Both the position numbers and the translations under genes were made by a program. Below, one piece after another: positions 1 through 8,579 of a stretch of DNA of 27,057 nt (its first letter is position 1; every line of letters begins with the position of its first letter). The notes beneath the pieces are model-generated. The model was not told the origin of the DNA and made no database searches. It saw only the letters and a program-made list of their open reading frames with translations. Source of the DNA: an uncultured Paraprevotella sp. (GTDB taxonomy: Bacteria; Bacteroidota; Bacteroidia; Bacteroidales; Bacteroidaceae); contig URDY01000033.1 of assembly GCA_900546665.1 (NCBI GenBank), positions 1 to 27,057 of the forward strand, in the 5' to 3' direction.

Positions 1-128
1 GTAACGGCATCACTCGGGATTGATTTTGAAAGGACTGTGTCTTCAAAATCATCAATCTCCGTAGTACTGCAGCCCATGATCAGGGCTGCAAGTAGTACGG
101 AGACTGAAAAAAAATTTTTATATTTCAT
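1..128 (-). CDS. N-terminal part of a secreted lipoprotein, cut by window edge
   Basis: Reading the minus strand from an ATG at 126-128 gives 42 codons that stay open to the window edge, so the gene continues to the left. The product starts with a short basic stretch (MKYKN), then a hydrophobic segment ending in a lipobox-like LIMGC, with Cys at about residue 23, then an acidic, polar stretch. This is a typical Bacteroidota lipoprotein signal peptide, so the protein is probably anchored in the outer or inner membrane. The start lies only 8 bp after the stop of the GH128-like gene, which implies co-transcription in the glycosidase operon. The visible part is too short to assign a family. A surface glycan-binding lipoprotein is a reasonable guess from context alone. 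Confidence 0.75.
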   Translation of the reverse strand, partial: MKYKNFFSVSVLLAALIMGCSTTEIDDFEDTVLSKSIPSDAV

Positions 129-136
129 GTCTTAGA

Positions 137-2902
137 TTATTGAACAAGTACTTTAACGACTTTTTTCGGGGTTTTGACAATGTAAAGGCCATTGCTCAGA
201 CTTGTGTTTTTATTCATGCTCTGACCGTTGACATTGAATATTTCATATGACTGTGTACCTTCAACAACGATATGTTTGTTTTCCACATATACATTGATGC
301 TTTGATCGGTAGTAGTTTCGTTAATTCCTGTCGGATTCAGGTCATCGCTGACAACCAGCCAACCCATAGTGTCACCACTAACGGTCGTCAAGTCATTAGG
401 CAAACCTTCTGCCGTTTCATCTTTTTGACGGATGATCTTCATTCCTGTTGTAATAGTGTAGGTTTCATCGTCTCCTACGATACTGGAGGTTGTATATCCG
501 CCAATTCTGAATATAGTGGCACAATCGAAATTGTTGGTTTGTGGTCCACACAGGATATATGGGTTGACAATTTCGTATTGTTCTTCATTGGCATTGAGGA
601 ATTTGGCTGTACGGGCAACCTTACCGTCAATCAACTGAGAACTGGTTCCGACAGTGAGAAGCTTGTTGTTGTCTATCTTAGCCTGTCCAGGTGTTGCTGC
701 CACGTAGAAAAAGTATTGGCCCGTAGAAGACGCAGAGCTGTTTTCAATTTCCGCTTGTCTCAGCATTTTGGCATAGAATCCTTCGTTGGTAATACCCCAT
801 ATCTTGATGGAATAATTGGAATTGGTTCTGTTTGTCAAAGAAGCTATGACTACAGGAGTGATGTCCTCCGGGAACGGCTGTGTAAAGCTGATCCAAGTGG
901 TGTCACGTCCGATACGTGTAGGAGTTTCACCAACTTCCATCGTTATGTCACCATACTGGTAATGTCCGATAGGCATGACCATGTAATCCGTAGTTTCAGA
1001 TTTGGTCATGGTGTTGTTGTAACCTCCGTTTGTCCATGGAGAGTATTTGAATGTGAAACGGTCCTTTGTAACTGAAACCACATTATTGACCAATGCAGCA
1101 TTAATGTTATTACGGCTTATCAAACCAACGAAAACTGCAGGTTCACCTTCTTCCAGCGCAGTGAAGTAGCTGGTATTCTCATCGGTGCTGCTGATTTCCA
1201 TGTGACCGTATTGAAGTTCCTGGCTTCCTTGTGCACCACTGAGTGAAATGGAAATTTCTTCAGAATAGCGCTGTTCACCATCGCAGTCAAAGTTATGAAT
1301 ACGATATGTATAGGTTCCTTTCTTGAAATCAGCCGGGAATGTTTCAGTGTAAGTAAATGCTGTCTTTTCTGATGCCGGATAAATCTGGACTGTTTTCCAA
1401 CCTTCCTGATCTATTTGTAGTTCAAGGTAAGTGGAGTCTGTCAGTTCCATATTTTCGTTGGTCCATTCGATATTCAGCTTTCTGGTCAGCTCATTGTAGG
1501 TTACTGTAAAGTCTGACGGATCAAAATAGACTACTTTTGGAACATATTCATAGGCTTTGTTATAACCAATGCCGGATTCCATTTCTGCATAGTAGTCACC
1601 TAATAATGAAAGTTGTCCGTCAAGATAGATTTTAGAGCAGTTGGCTTCACTGTTCCAATAAGCGTAACGTTCAATATACGGCCATTTGTTGAGATTATCC
1701 AAAATAGGTTTCATGCCGTTGTAGTTTTTCTGCTGGTTCTCAATAGAGAATGAGTTCCTGTCAGAAACAGCACCGAAAATACCATTATTGTTCCAAGAAG
1801 CTCCCCAAACGAATTCTGAGATCCAAATAGGACGTTTGTAACGGTCGTACCAGCTACTTAGCCCATTAAAGCTGTTAGTTGGCCAGTAGCAGTGCAAATC
1901 CAGAATGTCACATCTCCATCCGCGTTTGTCGATTTCGTCCATGAAGGAGTACAACCAATTAAGGCTACCATCATGTGAAGATGGTGAACAGAGACGTTTT
2001 CCCGTAGCCATCAAATCTTCCCATGTAGCAAGTACGGATTCCAAGCTTTCTGTACCATGGTCAGATGCATTTCCTGGTTCATTATTGGTTTTCAAATGTG
2101 GTGAGTATGTTAATGTTCCACAATTTCCAGGCCAACCAACTTCTATCTTATGCGGAACACACTCGCAATCCATGCCTTTATCTTCGCCTGGACCGAAAGA
2201 ATAGCACCAGGATACGTTAAGAGCTTGTGTAGATTCAGTTCTGGTATCATTGGCCAAACCTTTCTTCTCGGCATCATTCCATTTGAATATTCGGTAAGAA
2301 GAAATATGCTGGTCTAATACAACTGGTAGAGTAGCCACTTCCAAATCTTCGTTATCTGCAATGAAACATCTGCTGTAACCTCGTCCACCCGGATTATTGG
2401 AGAATGTGACCATATATCCTCTTTTCAGCTTGAAACTTCTGATACGGTTGTTAAGTTTGGCTGTAGTGAGCGTATTCATGTAACCGCCAGAATTTTCCAG
2501 TCCGAAATCGTTGACAGATTCTCCTTCGAAATTCTGTTCTGAATAGACTGTCAGAGGTTTGATATCCTTGTCATAAGGTAAAATGATGGCACCTTGTGAG
2601 TACATTTTGACCTGACAGTTTTCATCATTTACAGCTGGTTGACCATCAATAGTAATGTAACCCAAATAGCTGAGAGCTTTACTCGGGCGGATTTTTTTCA
2701 GAATGACAACAGCATGATCTTTATTGGTAATATTGATGCTACCTGTTGTTGTAAAAGGATCTGTGCCAGTAATGACATAGTCCACATCTTCACTCAGGGT
2801 TATAGCAGATGTAACTTGCTCTACCTGTGTGGTCGTGTTCTTTGCAAATGCAATATGGGAGATTCCCCATATTAATGCAATGGTCAAGAAACTTTTTTTC
2901 AT
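137..2902 (-). CDS. Secreted multidomain GH128-like glycoside hydrolase
   Basis: 921 residues with a type I signal peptide (about 1-20, ending HIAFA). Residues about 115-190 hold betagamma-crystallin-like Greek-key motifs: Y120-x6-G127-x-S129, and a second looser one at F167-S177. Residues about 225-440 resemble the Asl1-like glycosyl hydrolase core (GH128). NEP with Glu275 fits the acid/base, and ISEF with Glu363 fits the nucleophile, each at a predicted barrel strand end. About 455-555 looks like a fibronectin/Ig-like beta domain. About 563-735 holds two tandem H-type-lectin-like repeats, and about 865-921 a C-terminal sorting-tail-like module ending GLYIVK...KVLVQ. Known GH128 enzymes act on beta-1,3-glucans, but the substrate here is inferred only. 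It lies 27 bp after the GH43-like gene and 8 bp before the lipoprotein. Other clan GH-A families remain possible. Confidence 0.75.
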   Translation of the reverse strand: MKKSFLTIALIWGISHIAFAKNTTTQVEQVTSAITLSEDVDYVITGTDPFTTTGSINITNKDHAVVILKKIRPSKALSYLGYITIDGQPAVNDENCQVKMYSQGAIILPYDKDIKPLTVYSEQNFEGESVNDFGLENSGGYMNTLTTAKLNNRIRSFKLKRGYMVTFSNNPGGRGYSRCFIADNEDLEVATLPVVLDQHISSYRIFKWNDAEKKGLANDTRTESTQALNVSWCYSFGPGEDKGMDCECVPHKIEVGWPGNCGTLTYSPHLKTNNEPGNASDHGTESLESVLATWEDLMATGKRLCSPSSHDGSLNWLYSFMDEIDKRGWRCDILDLHCYWPTNSFNGLSSWYDRYKRPIWISEFVWGASWNNNGIFGAVSDRNSFSIENQQKNYNGMKPILDNLNKWPYIERYAYWNSEANCSKIYLDGQLSLLGDYYAEMESGIGYNKAYEYVPKVVYFDPSDFTVTYNELTRKLNIEWTNENMELTDSTYLELQIDQEGWKTVQIYPASEKTAFTYTETFPADFKKGTYTYRIHNFDCDGEQRYSEEISISLSGAQGSQELQYGHMEISSTDENTSYFTALEEGEPAVFVGLISRNNINAALVNNVVSVTKDRFTFKYSPWTNGGYNNTMTKSETTDYMVMPIGHYQYGDITMEVGETPTRIGRDTTWISFTQPFPEDITPVVIASLTNRTNSNYSIKIWGITNEGFYAKMLRQAEIENSSASSTGQYFFYVAATPGQAKIDNNKLLTVGTSSQLIDGKVARTAKFLNANEEQYEIVNPYILCGPQTNNFDCATIFRIGGYTTSSIVGDDETYTITTGMKIIRQKDETAEGLPNDLTTVSGDTMGWLVVSDDLNPTGINETTTDQSINVYVENKHIVVEGTQSYEIFNVNGQSMNKNTSLSNGLYIVKTPKKVVKVLVQ

Positions 2903-2929
2903 TATTAATTAAGTTATAATATAGTGTAA

Positions 2930-3931
2930 TTACTTGGTATTAGGAAATGCTTTCATCAAGCGTTTGAGTTCTTTTTTAGTAATAGCCATTACAGTGCCGT
3001 GACGAGGTGTGAAGGCACCTTCTGTTGCTGTGTTCTGCTTGAACTGGAATGTTTTGAGATCCTTGCTAGTGTTGAACTGATAATGTCCGTTCATGTAGCA
3101 ATCGTACATCATAACCCAGTCACCATCTATCAGTTGGAATACACCGCAACCTTCTACTGCTTCTTTGGTAGTTTCACATGTTCCGTCCTGAAGCTCCCAT
3201 TGTGAGAAATCATGCAGGTCTTTGGTTATGTACTGACGGATTCCCTTTTTGCGGTCGCCTTCAGTTTTGAAGAATACATGATAATAACCATCTTCGTCCA
3301 TTACAATATCTGTATCAATGGCTGCATTCTTGAAATCAAACAAAACTTGAGGTTCACCTTCCAAATCACTGAAGTCTTCATTGGCGTATGCCCAATAAAC
3401 TTTGTCGTACGGACATTTGCCATCGTCTGTCAGGATAGAGAAATATACCATGTATTTTTTAGCTGTTTTGTCATAGATTGTCTGAGGTGCCCAAACACGG
3501 GTTACGTTGGCAAACATGGTACCTGCGTATTTCTCAGGGAAGTGTACGGTGTGGTGTGCCCAGTTGACCATGTCCTTACTGCGCATCAGTACCATACCGC
3601 GATTGGAACTCCATCCTTCGCTAGAGCGCATATCTGTTACGACCATGTAGAAATAACCATCTTCTCCTCTAAGAATATGCGGGTCACGCACACCCTTCTT
3701 TAAAGAGATTGTGTCGGATGAAATAACTGGTTTTCCGTCATTTAGCGGAGTGTAATTAAAGCCGTCGTAACTGATGGCATAACAGATTTGTTCTTCTTGA
3801 GGAGCATTACCAGTAAAATAAGTAAACAAGTATGCTACATTCTTTTTCGCCGATAATGCAGTGGCGTTTCCGCATACCATTGCGACGAAAAGGCAAGCGC
3901 TTAACAGGGTTTTTAGATTAATTTTTCTCAT
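2930..3931 (-). CDS. Secreted GH43-like five-bladed beta-propeller glycosidase
   Basis: 333 residues with an N-terminal signal peptide (about 1-28, ending ALSA). The rest carries hallmarks of the GH43/GH32-type propeller. VRDPHIL (Asp83) fits the catalytic-base blade, RVWAPQ (about 145-150) is the usual WAPx strand, and IDTDIVMDEDG (Asp206) fits the pKa-modulating Asp. VEGCGVF (Glu260) fits the general acid, and PRHG (309-312) fits the final His-containing motif. GH43 members are mainly arabinosidases, xylosidases and galactosidases. The order of motifs and the late first Asp recall the Bt3655-like subgroup, but I cannot assign it firmly. First gene of the operon with the GH128-like gene and the lipoprotein; a TACATTTG promoter element lies 30 bp upstream. 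Likely periplasmic or surface-located. Confidence 0.83.
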   Translation of the reverse strand: MRKINLKTLLSACLFVAMVCGNATALSAKKNVAYLFTYFTGNAPQEEQICYAISYDGFNYTPLNDGKPVISSDTISLKKGVRDPHILRGEDGYFYMVVTDMRSSEGWSSNRGMVLMRSKDMVNWAHHTVHFPEKYAGTMFANVTRVWAPQTIYDKTAKKYMVYFSILTDDGKCPYDKVYWAYANEDFSDLEGEPQVLFDFKNAAIDTDIVMDEDGYYHVFFKTEGDRKKGIRQYITKDLHDFSQWELQDGTCETTKEAVEGCGVFQLIDGDWVMMYDCYMNGHYQFNTSKDLKTFQFKQNTATEGAFTPRHGTVMAITKKELKRLMKAFPNTK

Positions 3932-3960
3932 TGTTTGTAATTTAGGTTAATGTTTCGTGT

Positions 3961-3968
3961 CAAATGTA
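3961..3968 (-). promoter_or_regulatory. Probable promoter (-7 element) of the glycosidase operon
   Basis: On the minus strand this reads TACATTTG, a full match to the Bacteroides -7 consensus TAnnTTTG. Transcription would start near 3955, leaving a leader of about 24 nt before the GH43-like ATG at 3931. No good TTTG lies 19-21 bp upstream, so the -33 element is weak. That fits a gene needing an activator, but this is inference. Confidence 0.5.
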
Positions 3969-4017
3969 CTAAAAAATTGCTTGAATATCTTTTCTTTATA
4001 GAAAGCGTTAACGAATA

Positions 4018-6030
4018 TTAACTTTTGTTTTTGTCTTTCCTTAATGATTCAGCTATGCTCCATTGTATGGCAGCTTCTTCTTCTTGTCCGTTCCGGGAAA
4101 GTGCATCACCGAAAAGTTCGTGAGCTTTGGCATGTTCCGGTTTGATTGATACGGATTTGTCTAGGTCGGATAATGCTTGCGCAATATTACCGCAGAGAAG
4201 GTGATGTTTGCCACGTTGATAAATGGCTTTAAAGCTGTATGGTGCCAAATCCAATGCTTTGTTGAAACATTTCAGAGCTTCGTGCATGTCATTTACAGAC
4301 TGTAGTGTGATGCCTTTTCTGATCCAGGCATCGAGATAAGCCGGATTGAGAGATAAGGCTTTGTCATAATTGGCTAACGCAGCTCGTGTGTTATGGGCCT
4401 GTGTGATACAGGTATTTCCCATATCGTAAAACTCTTTGGCCAGTGTATTCAGCTGTTCCTGACGGCTGTTCATTTCGGCCTTGAGACGGGCGTTTTCTTC
4501 TTTCAGACGATTGATGACTTGGAGCTTTCTGACTATCAGTTTCTTGACAGATGGCTTTTCAATGTCATAGCGACAGTGAATGGCTTTGAAAAAGTGTTGT
4601 AGTGACAGCGTAAATTGGCCTTGGTCAAAAGCTTTAACGCATTCGTTATAGGCAATATCGGCTTCAGCTCCTTTGAGAGCCTGTTCAAGAATATCGTGAT
4701 TGTTGAATTGACGGGCAAACTGCAGAATTTCGGGTCTTACAAAAATGTCTGACTGACTGATAGGTTTTTTCAGGACGATACCGTCAAGTGATGTACAGCG
4801 GCTGAGAGCGACGTAAGCTTGTCCGCCGGCAAATACACCTCCTGTGAAATCGATAATGACTTTTCTGAATGTCAGTCCCTGACTTTTATGAATGGTAATA
4901 GCCCATGCTAATCTGAGCGGATATTGGATAAAAACGCCCAGTTCTTCCTCTTCAATCTTTTTTTCCTGTTCGTTATAGGTATATTTTACATTGCTCCACT
5001 GTTCACGTGTGACAGTGACTTCATTGCCGCTTTCAAGAATGACATCAATGGATTGGCCATTCGGATTGATGTGTGATATGATACCCAGACTTCCGTTGAC
5101 CCATCGTTTGTCAGGATCGTTTTTGATAAAAATAATTTGTGCTCCTTCCTTGAGTTCTAAAACGATTTGTGTAGGAAGGGAGGATTCTGGAAACTCGCCA
5201 CGGATTTCACCTCTAAAAATAGTGGAATTACCTTTTAGAGCAGATAATTCTTTCCGGTTGATGTAGTCTGCGTTATCCCTTCTGGTCGCTAACGTAATGC
5301 AAAGGTTTTCTTGTTGCTTTGTTTCCTGGGTGGATGTTTCAACGCGGGTGTTAAGTAATTGCAGGTCGGCCGGACCTGCCTGATTATGGCGGATATGGTC
5401 CAGCACAGCTATGAATGCCAAATCTTTTTGCCTGTACACCTTTTTTAATTCAATGGATGCCAGTTTCATTTCATTGAAAACTTTGGCTGCGAAAAAATAA
5501 GGCGTAGGGTAGAAGCGGCGCAAAATATCCCATTCATCATTTTTGACCACAGGTTCAAGCTGGAATATATCACCGACAAAGAGAATTTGCTTTCCGCCAA
5601 ACGGTTCTCTCATTCGTCTGCTGTAGATCCGGAGTATTTTGTCAATGAAGTCGATAATATCTGCTCTGACCATTGAAATCTCATCAATAATAATGAGTTC
5701 AACTTCTTGTATCAGCTTACAATGCGTAGATTTGTATTTGAGATAATCCCGGATACGTCGCGGATGGAAACGTGGATCGTCAGGAAGTATCGGATGAAAG
5801 GGGATTTTGAAAAAACTGTGTAATGTGCTTCCACCCACATTGATGGCTGCCACTCCTGTAGGTGCAAGTACAACATATTTCTTGGAAGTATGGCTGCAGA
5901 TGTATTTTAGCAAAGTCGATTTACCCGTACCAGCTTTTCCGGTAAGGAAAACGGAGTTACGGGTAAATTGTATAAGGTTCAGAGCGTTCTGAAACTCTGT
6001 ATTATGTTTGTCTATTTCAATTGCTTCCAA
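4018..6030 (-). CDS. PIF1-like superfamily 1 helicase/ATPase with C-terminal TPR repeats
   Basis: 670 residues. The N-terminal two-thirds is an SF1B helicase of the PIF1/RecD type. Walker A is GKAGTGKST (31-39), motif Ia is APTGVAA (56-62), Walker B is IIIDE (113-117), and motif III is FVGDIFQLEPV (151-161). AITIHKSQG (377-385) is motif V and YVALSR (406-411) is motif VI. Residues about 500-535 form a charged, probably coiled-coil linker. About 530-660 contain three to four TPR units (for example the NYDKALSLNP and CFNKALDLAP helices), a protein-protein interaction module. PIF1-family helicases unwind DNA 5' to 3' and resolve G-quadruplexes or replication blocks; the exact role here is unknown. 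The start overlaps the end of the PBP gene by 14 bp, implying translational coupling. Last gene of the lpx-miaA-PBP run. Confidence 0.85.
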   Translation of the reverse strand: MEAIEIDKHNTEFQNALNLIQFTRNSVFLTGKAGTGKSTLLKYICSHTSKKYVVLAPTGVAAINVGGSTLHSFFKIPFHPILPDDPRFHPRRIRDYLKYKSTHCKLIQEVELIIIDEISMVRADIIDFIDKILRIYSRRMREPFGGKQILFVGDIFQLEPVVKNDEWDILRRFYPTPYFFAAKVFNEMKLASIELKKVYRQKDLAFIAVLDHIRHNQAGPADLQLLNTRVETSTQETKQQENLCITLATRRDNADYINRKELSALKGNSTIFRGEIRGEFPESSLPTQIVLELKEGAQIIFIKNDPDKRWVNGSLGIISHINPNGQSIDVILESGNEVTVTREQWSNVKYTYNEQEKKIEEEELGVFIQYPLRLAWAITIHKSQGLTFRKVIIDFTGGVFAGGQAYVALSRCTSLDGIVLKKPISQSDIFVRPEILQFARQFNNHDILEQALKGAEADIAYNECVKAFDQGQFTLSLQHFFKAIHCRYDIEKPSVKKLIVRKLQVINRLKEENARLKAEMNSRQEQLNTLAKEFYDMGNTCITQAHNTRAALANYDKALSLNPAYLDAWIRKGITLQSVNDMHEALKCFNKALDLAPYSFKAIYQRGKHHLLCGNIAQALSDLDKSVSIKPEHAKAHELFGDALSRNGQEEEAAIQWSIAESLRKDKNKS

Positions 6031-8536
6031 TTGCGTCTGCCGGCGTCTGGTTTTCTGATGCAGGACTGATATTTTGATTATTCTCTAAATCCTGAGTCTC
6101 GGCACCTTCTTCTGTAGGAATAATAACCTCTTCTGTGGGTTCTTCCAATGAAAGTGAATCACTGGTTGCATCGAGAGAGTCAGGTTCTGTATAATAGAAA
6201 CTTCTGCAATTATAGGTAGAAGGATCAATATCCTCTTTGGGCTTGGCCGGGAACTTTTCTCTGTACTTGGACAGACTTTCATCTAAAAGGACTTTTTGGA
6301 TGAAGTTACCGAAGATTGGTAAGGCCGTACGGCTACCTTGACCCAATGCACCGGTACGGAAGTGTATGCTTCTGTACTCGCCGCCTACCCATGCTCCACC
6401 GACCAGTTTGGGAGTAACGCCTACAAACCAAGCGTCAGAATGATTATTGGATGTTCCTGTTTTTCCACCGAACTCGCACCATTGCAGTACCGGATGAATG
6501 TAACTCCATAAAGCCGCTGTAGTACCACCTGGTTCAGTCAGTCCTCCTCTGAGCAGTTGTTGCATGTAGAAAGCTGAGCGATAGGGAATAGCCTGGACAT
6601 TTTCAACTTCTGATGAATAGATGATGTGTCCGTCTCTATCCAATATTTTGGTTACCATAATAGGCATGTTGTATTTGCCGTCATTGATTACAGTACAATA
6701 TGCATTGACCAGTTCCAACAAGTTGACATCAGATGATCCCAAACTTAAGGAAGGGGTTTCATGGAGCGGTGACTGTATACCCATCGCATGAGCTGTTTGT
6801 GCCACATTATGAATTCCGGTTTCATAACCTAACTTTACGGCTATACTATTGATACTTTGTGCAAATGCTGCTTTCAGAGGTATATTGGCTCCGGAGAATG
6901 TTCCATTGGCGTTATGAGGTGTCCAAACCGTAGGCTCTCCTTTGATGGTATCAGGATATTGTTTCCATTCGTCAACCCGGCAGTCACAAGGGGTTAGTCC
7001 CTGGTTCATGGCTTCTGTATAAACAAAAAGTTTAAAGGTGGAACCGGGTTGTCTCATGGCTGTGACTTTGTCGTATTTCCACGAATTAAAATCAATGTCT
7101 CCTACCCAGGCTTTGACTTCACGAGTATCAGGCTCGATGGCAACAAATCCACAGTGCATGAATTTCACCATGTAACGGATGGAATCCATGGTACTCATTT
7201 CTTCTTTTTTGATACCATCGTATGAGAATAAGCTGACAGTGTGAGGCTTGTTCAGATAGTATGAAATTGAATCCGGCTGATCCGAGAAACGTAATTTCAA
7301 GTATTTGTATTCTGTCGTCTTTTCAGCTATTTTTTCTATGAACTGAGGAATTTCTTTATGCTGTTCATCTTGCCATGGAGCTGTATTACCCCAGTGGTTT
7401 TTGAAGCGTTCCTGTATGATTTTCATTTGCTGCAAGGCTGCTTCTTCCGCATATTTCTGCATGCGGGTATCGATAGTCGTATATATCTTCAGTCCGTCAG
7501 CGTACAAGTCAAGTTTTTCGTCTGAATTGATACCGGAAATCAGTCCTTTCTCGCATAGCATATAGATATAATCAGTCAGGGCACTGCGGAAATAGGGAGC
7601 TATACCGTCATAGCTGCTTTCGATCCCTTTGCTGCTCACTTGCATGGGGATAGCCTTGATGGAGTCCAACTGATACTTTTGTGCCTTTTTGCCATTAATG
7701 ACCAGATGACCATGGTCATACAGATTGGTGAGTACCACATTACGACGTTTGGTACTGTTTTTAGGATTCAGACGTGGATTATAGCTTGATGTTGCTTTTA
7801 ACAGACCGACAAGCGTAGCTGCCTGTTCGTAAGTCAGTTTATCCGGTGTCGTGTTAAAATACGTCCGGCAAGCAGTCTTTATACCGAATGAATTACTTCC
7901 GAAATCTACTGTATTGAAATACATGGTCAGGATATCCTCTTTTGAGAATATCATTTCCAGCTTGACAGCTACGATCCATTCCTTGGCTTTCATTACCAGT
8001 ATTTTTACCCCAGGTATTTTGCCAAGCAGTCCGGTAGAATATTCTGTTCTTACCCGGAAAAGGTTTTTGGCCAGCTGCTGCGTAATTGTGCTGGCTCCAC
8101 GGGCATGTCCGCTGGCTATGTCTTTTATAGCTGCGAAGAGTCCTTGAAAATCAATTCCATGATGTCGGTAGAAACGCTCGTCTTCCGTATCAATGAGAGT
8201 CTGTACAAGTATGGGTGATAAATCTTTGTATTCCACGGGTGAGCGGTTTTCGCTGAAATATCGTCCAATAAGTACACTGTCTGCACTGTAAATTTCAGAT
8301 GCTTCATTAGTGACCGGATTTTCGATTTCGTGGAATCCGGGTGATTTTCCGAAGAGGTAAAGAAAGTTGTTGTCTACGGCTATTAGCAGCAAAATTATTG
8401 CTATAATAAAAGTGACTACATAACTGAATAATTTTTTATACCATGGACCGGAATATATATGACGAAAACTTTTGCCTATATTCTTTAATTTTTGTTTGGC
8501 AGAGGATTGCTTTCCGTTAGAATCTTCTTGTTTCAT
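6017..8536 (-). CDS. mrcA: Class A penicillin-binding protein 1A (glycosyltransferase/transpeptidase)
   Basis: 839 residues. A cytoplasmic N-terminus is followed by one membrane segment (about 37-55). The GT51 domain carries TEDERFYRHHG (117-127, with the catalytic Glu) and GASTITQQLAKN (147-158), and polymerises lipid II into glycan strands. The transpeptidase domain carries the active-site STFK (Ser499, Lys502), SIN (561-563) and KTGT (692-695), and cross-links stem peptides; it is the beta-lactam target. The tail after about 785 is acidic, low in complexity and probably disordered. Length is normal for PBP1A. It lies 43 bp after miaA and overlaps the helicase gene by 14 bp. Its place after the lipid A genes groups peptidoglycan and outer-membrane synthesis in one transcript, an inference from spacing. 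Confidence 0.95.
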   Translation of the reverse strand: MKQEDSNGKQSSAKQKLKNIGKSFRHIYSGPWYKKLFSYVVTFIIAIILLLIAVDNNFLYLFGKSPGFHEIENPVTNEASEIYSADSVLIGRYFSENRSPVEYKDLSPILVQTLIDTEDERFYRHHGIDFQGLFAAIKDIASGHARGASTITQQLAKNLFRVRTEYSTGLLGKIPGVKILVMKAKEWIVAVKLEMIFSKEDILTMYFNTVDFGSNSFGIKTACRTYFNTTPDKLTYEQAATLVGLLKATSSYNPRLNPKNSTKRRNVVLTNLYDHGHLVINGKKAQKYQLDSIKAIPMQVSSKGIESSYDGIAPYFRSALTDYIYMLCEKGLISGINSDEKLDLYADGLKIYTTIDTRMQKYAEEAALQQMKIIQERFKNHWGNTAPWQDEQHKEIPQFIEKIAEKTTEYKYLKLRFSDQPDSISYYLNKPHTVSLFSYDGIKKEEMSTMDSIRYMVKFMHCGFVAIEPDTREVKAWVGDIDFNSWKYDKVTAMRQPGSTFKLFVYTEAMNQGLTPCDCRVDEWKQYPDTIKGEPTVWTPHNANGTFSGANIPLKAAFAQSINSIAVKLGYETGIHNVAQTAHAMGIQSPLHETPSLSLGSSDVNLLELVNAYCTVINDGKYNMPIMVTKILDRDGHIIYSSEVENVQAIPYRSAFYMQQLLRGGLTEPGGTTAALWSYIHPVLQWCEFGGKTGTSNNHSDAWFVGVTPKLVGGAWVGGEYRSIHFRTGALGQGSRTALPIFGNFIQKVLLDESLSKYREKFPAKPKEDIDPSTYNCRSFYYTEPDSLDATSDSLSLEEPTEEVIIPTEEGAETQDLENNQNISPASENQTPADAIGSN

Positions 8537-8579
8537 AGTCAGTGATTGATAAATTTCCTTGGTAAAATTAGGAAAAAGT

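Noticed and set aside
272..1075. 267-residue plus-strand open frame
   Set aside because: It is antisense to the GH128-like gene, rich in Cys, Arg and Val without domain pattern, and is a shadow of the real frame.
3969..4017. Possible terminator after the helicase gene
   Set aside because: Only a 5-bp stem (TTTCT/AGAAA) with no T-run in the right place; too weak to call.
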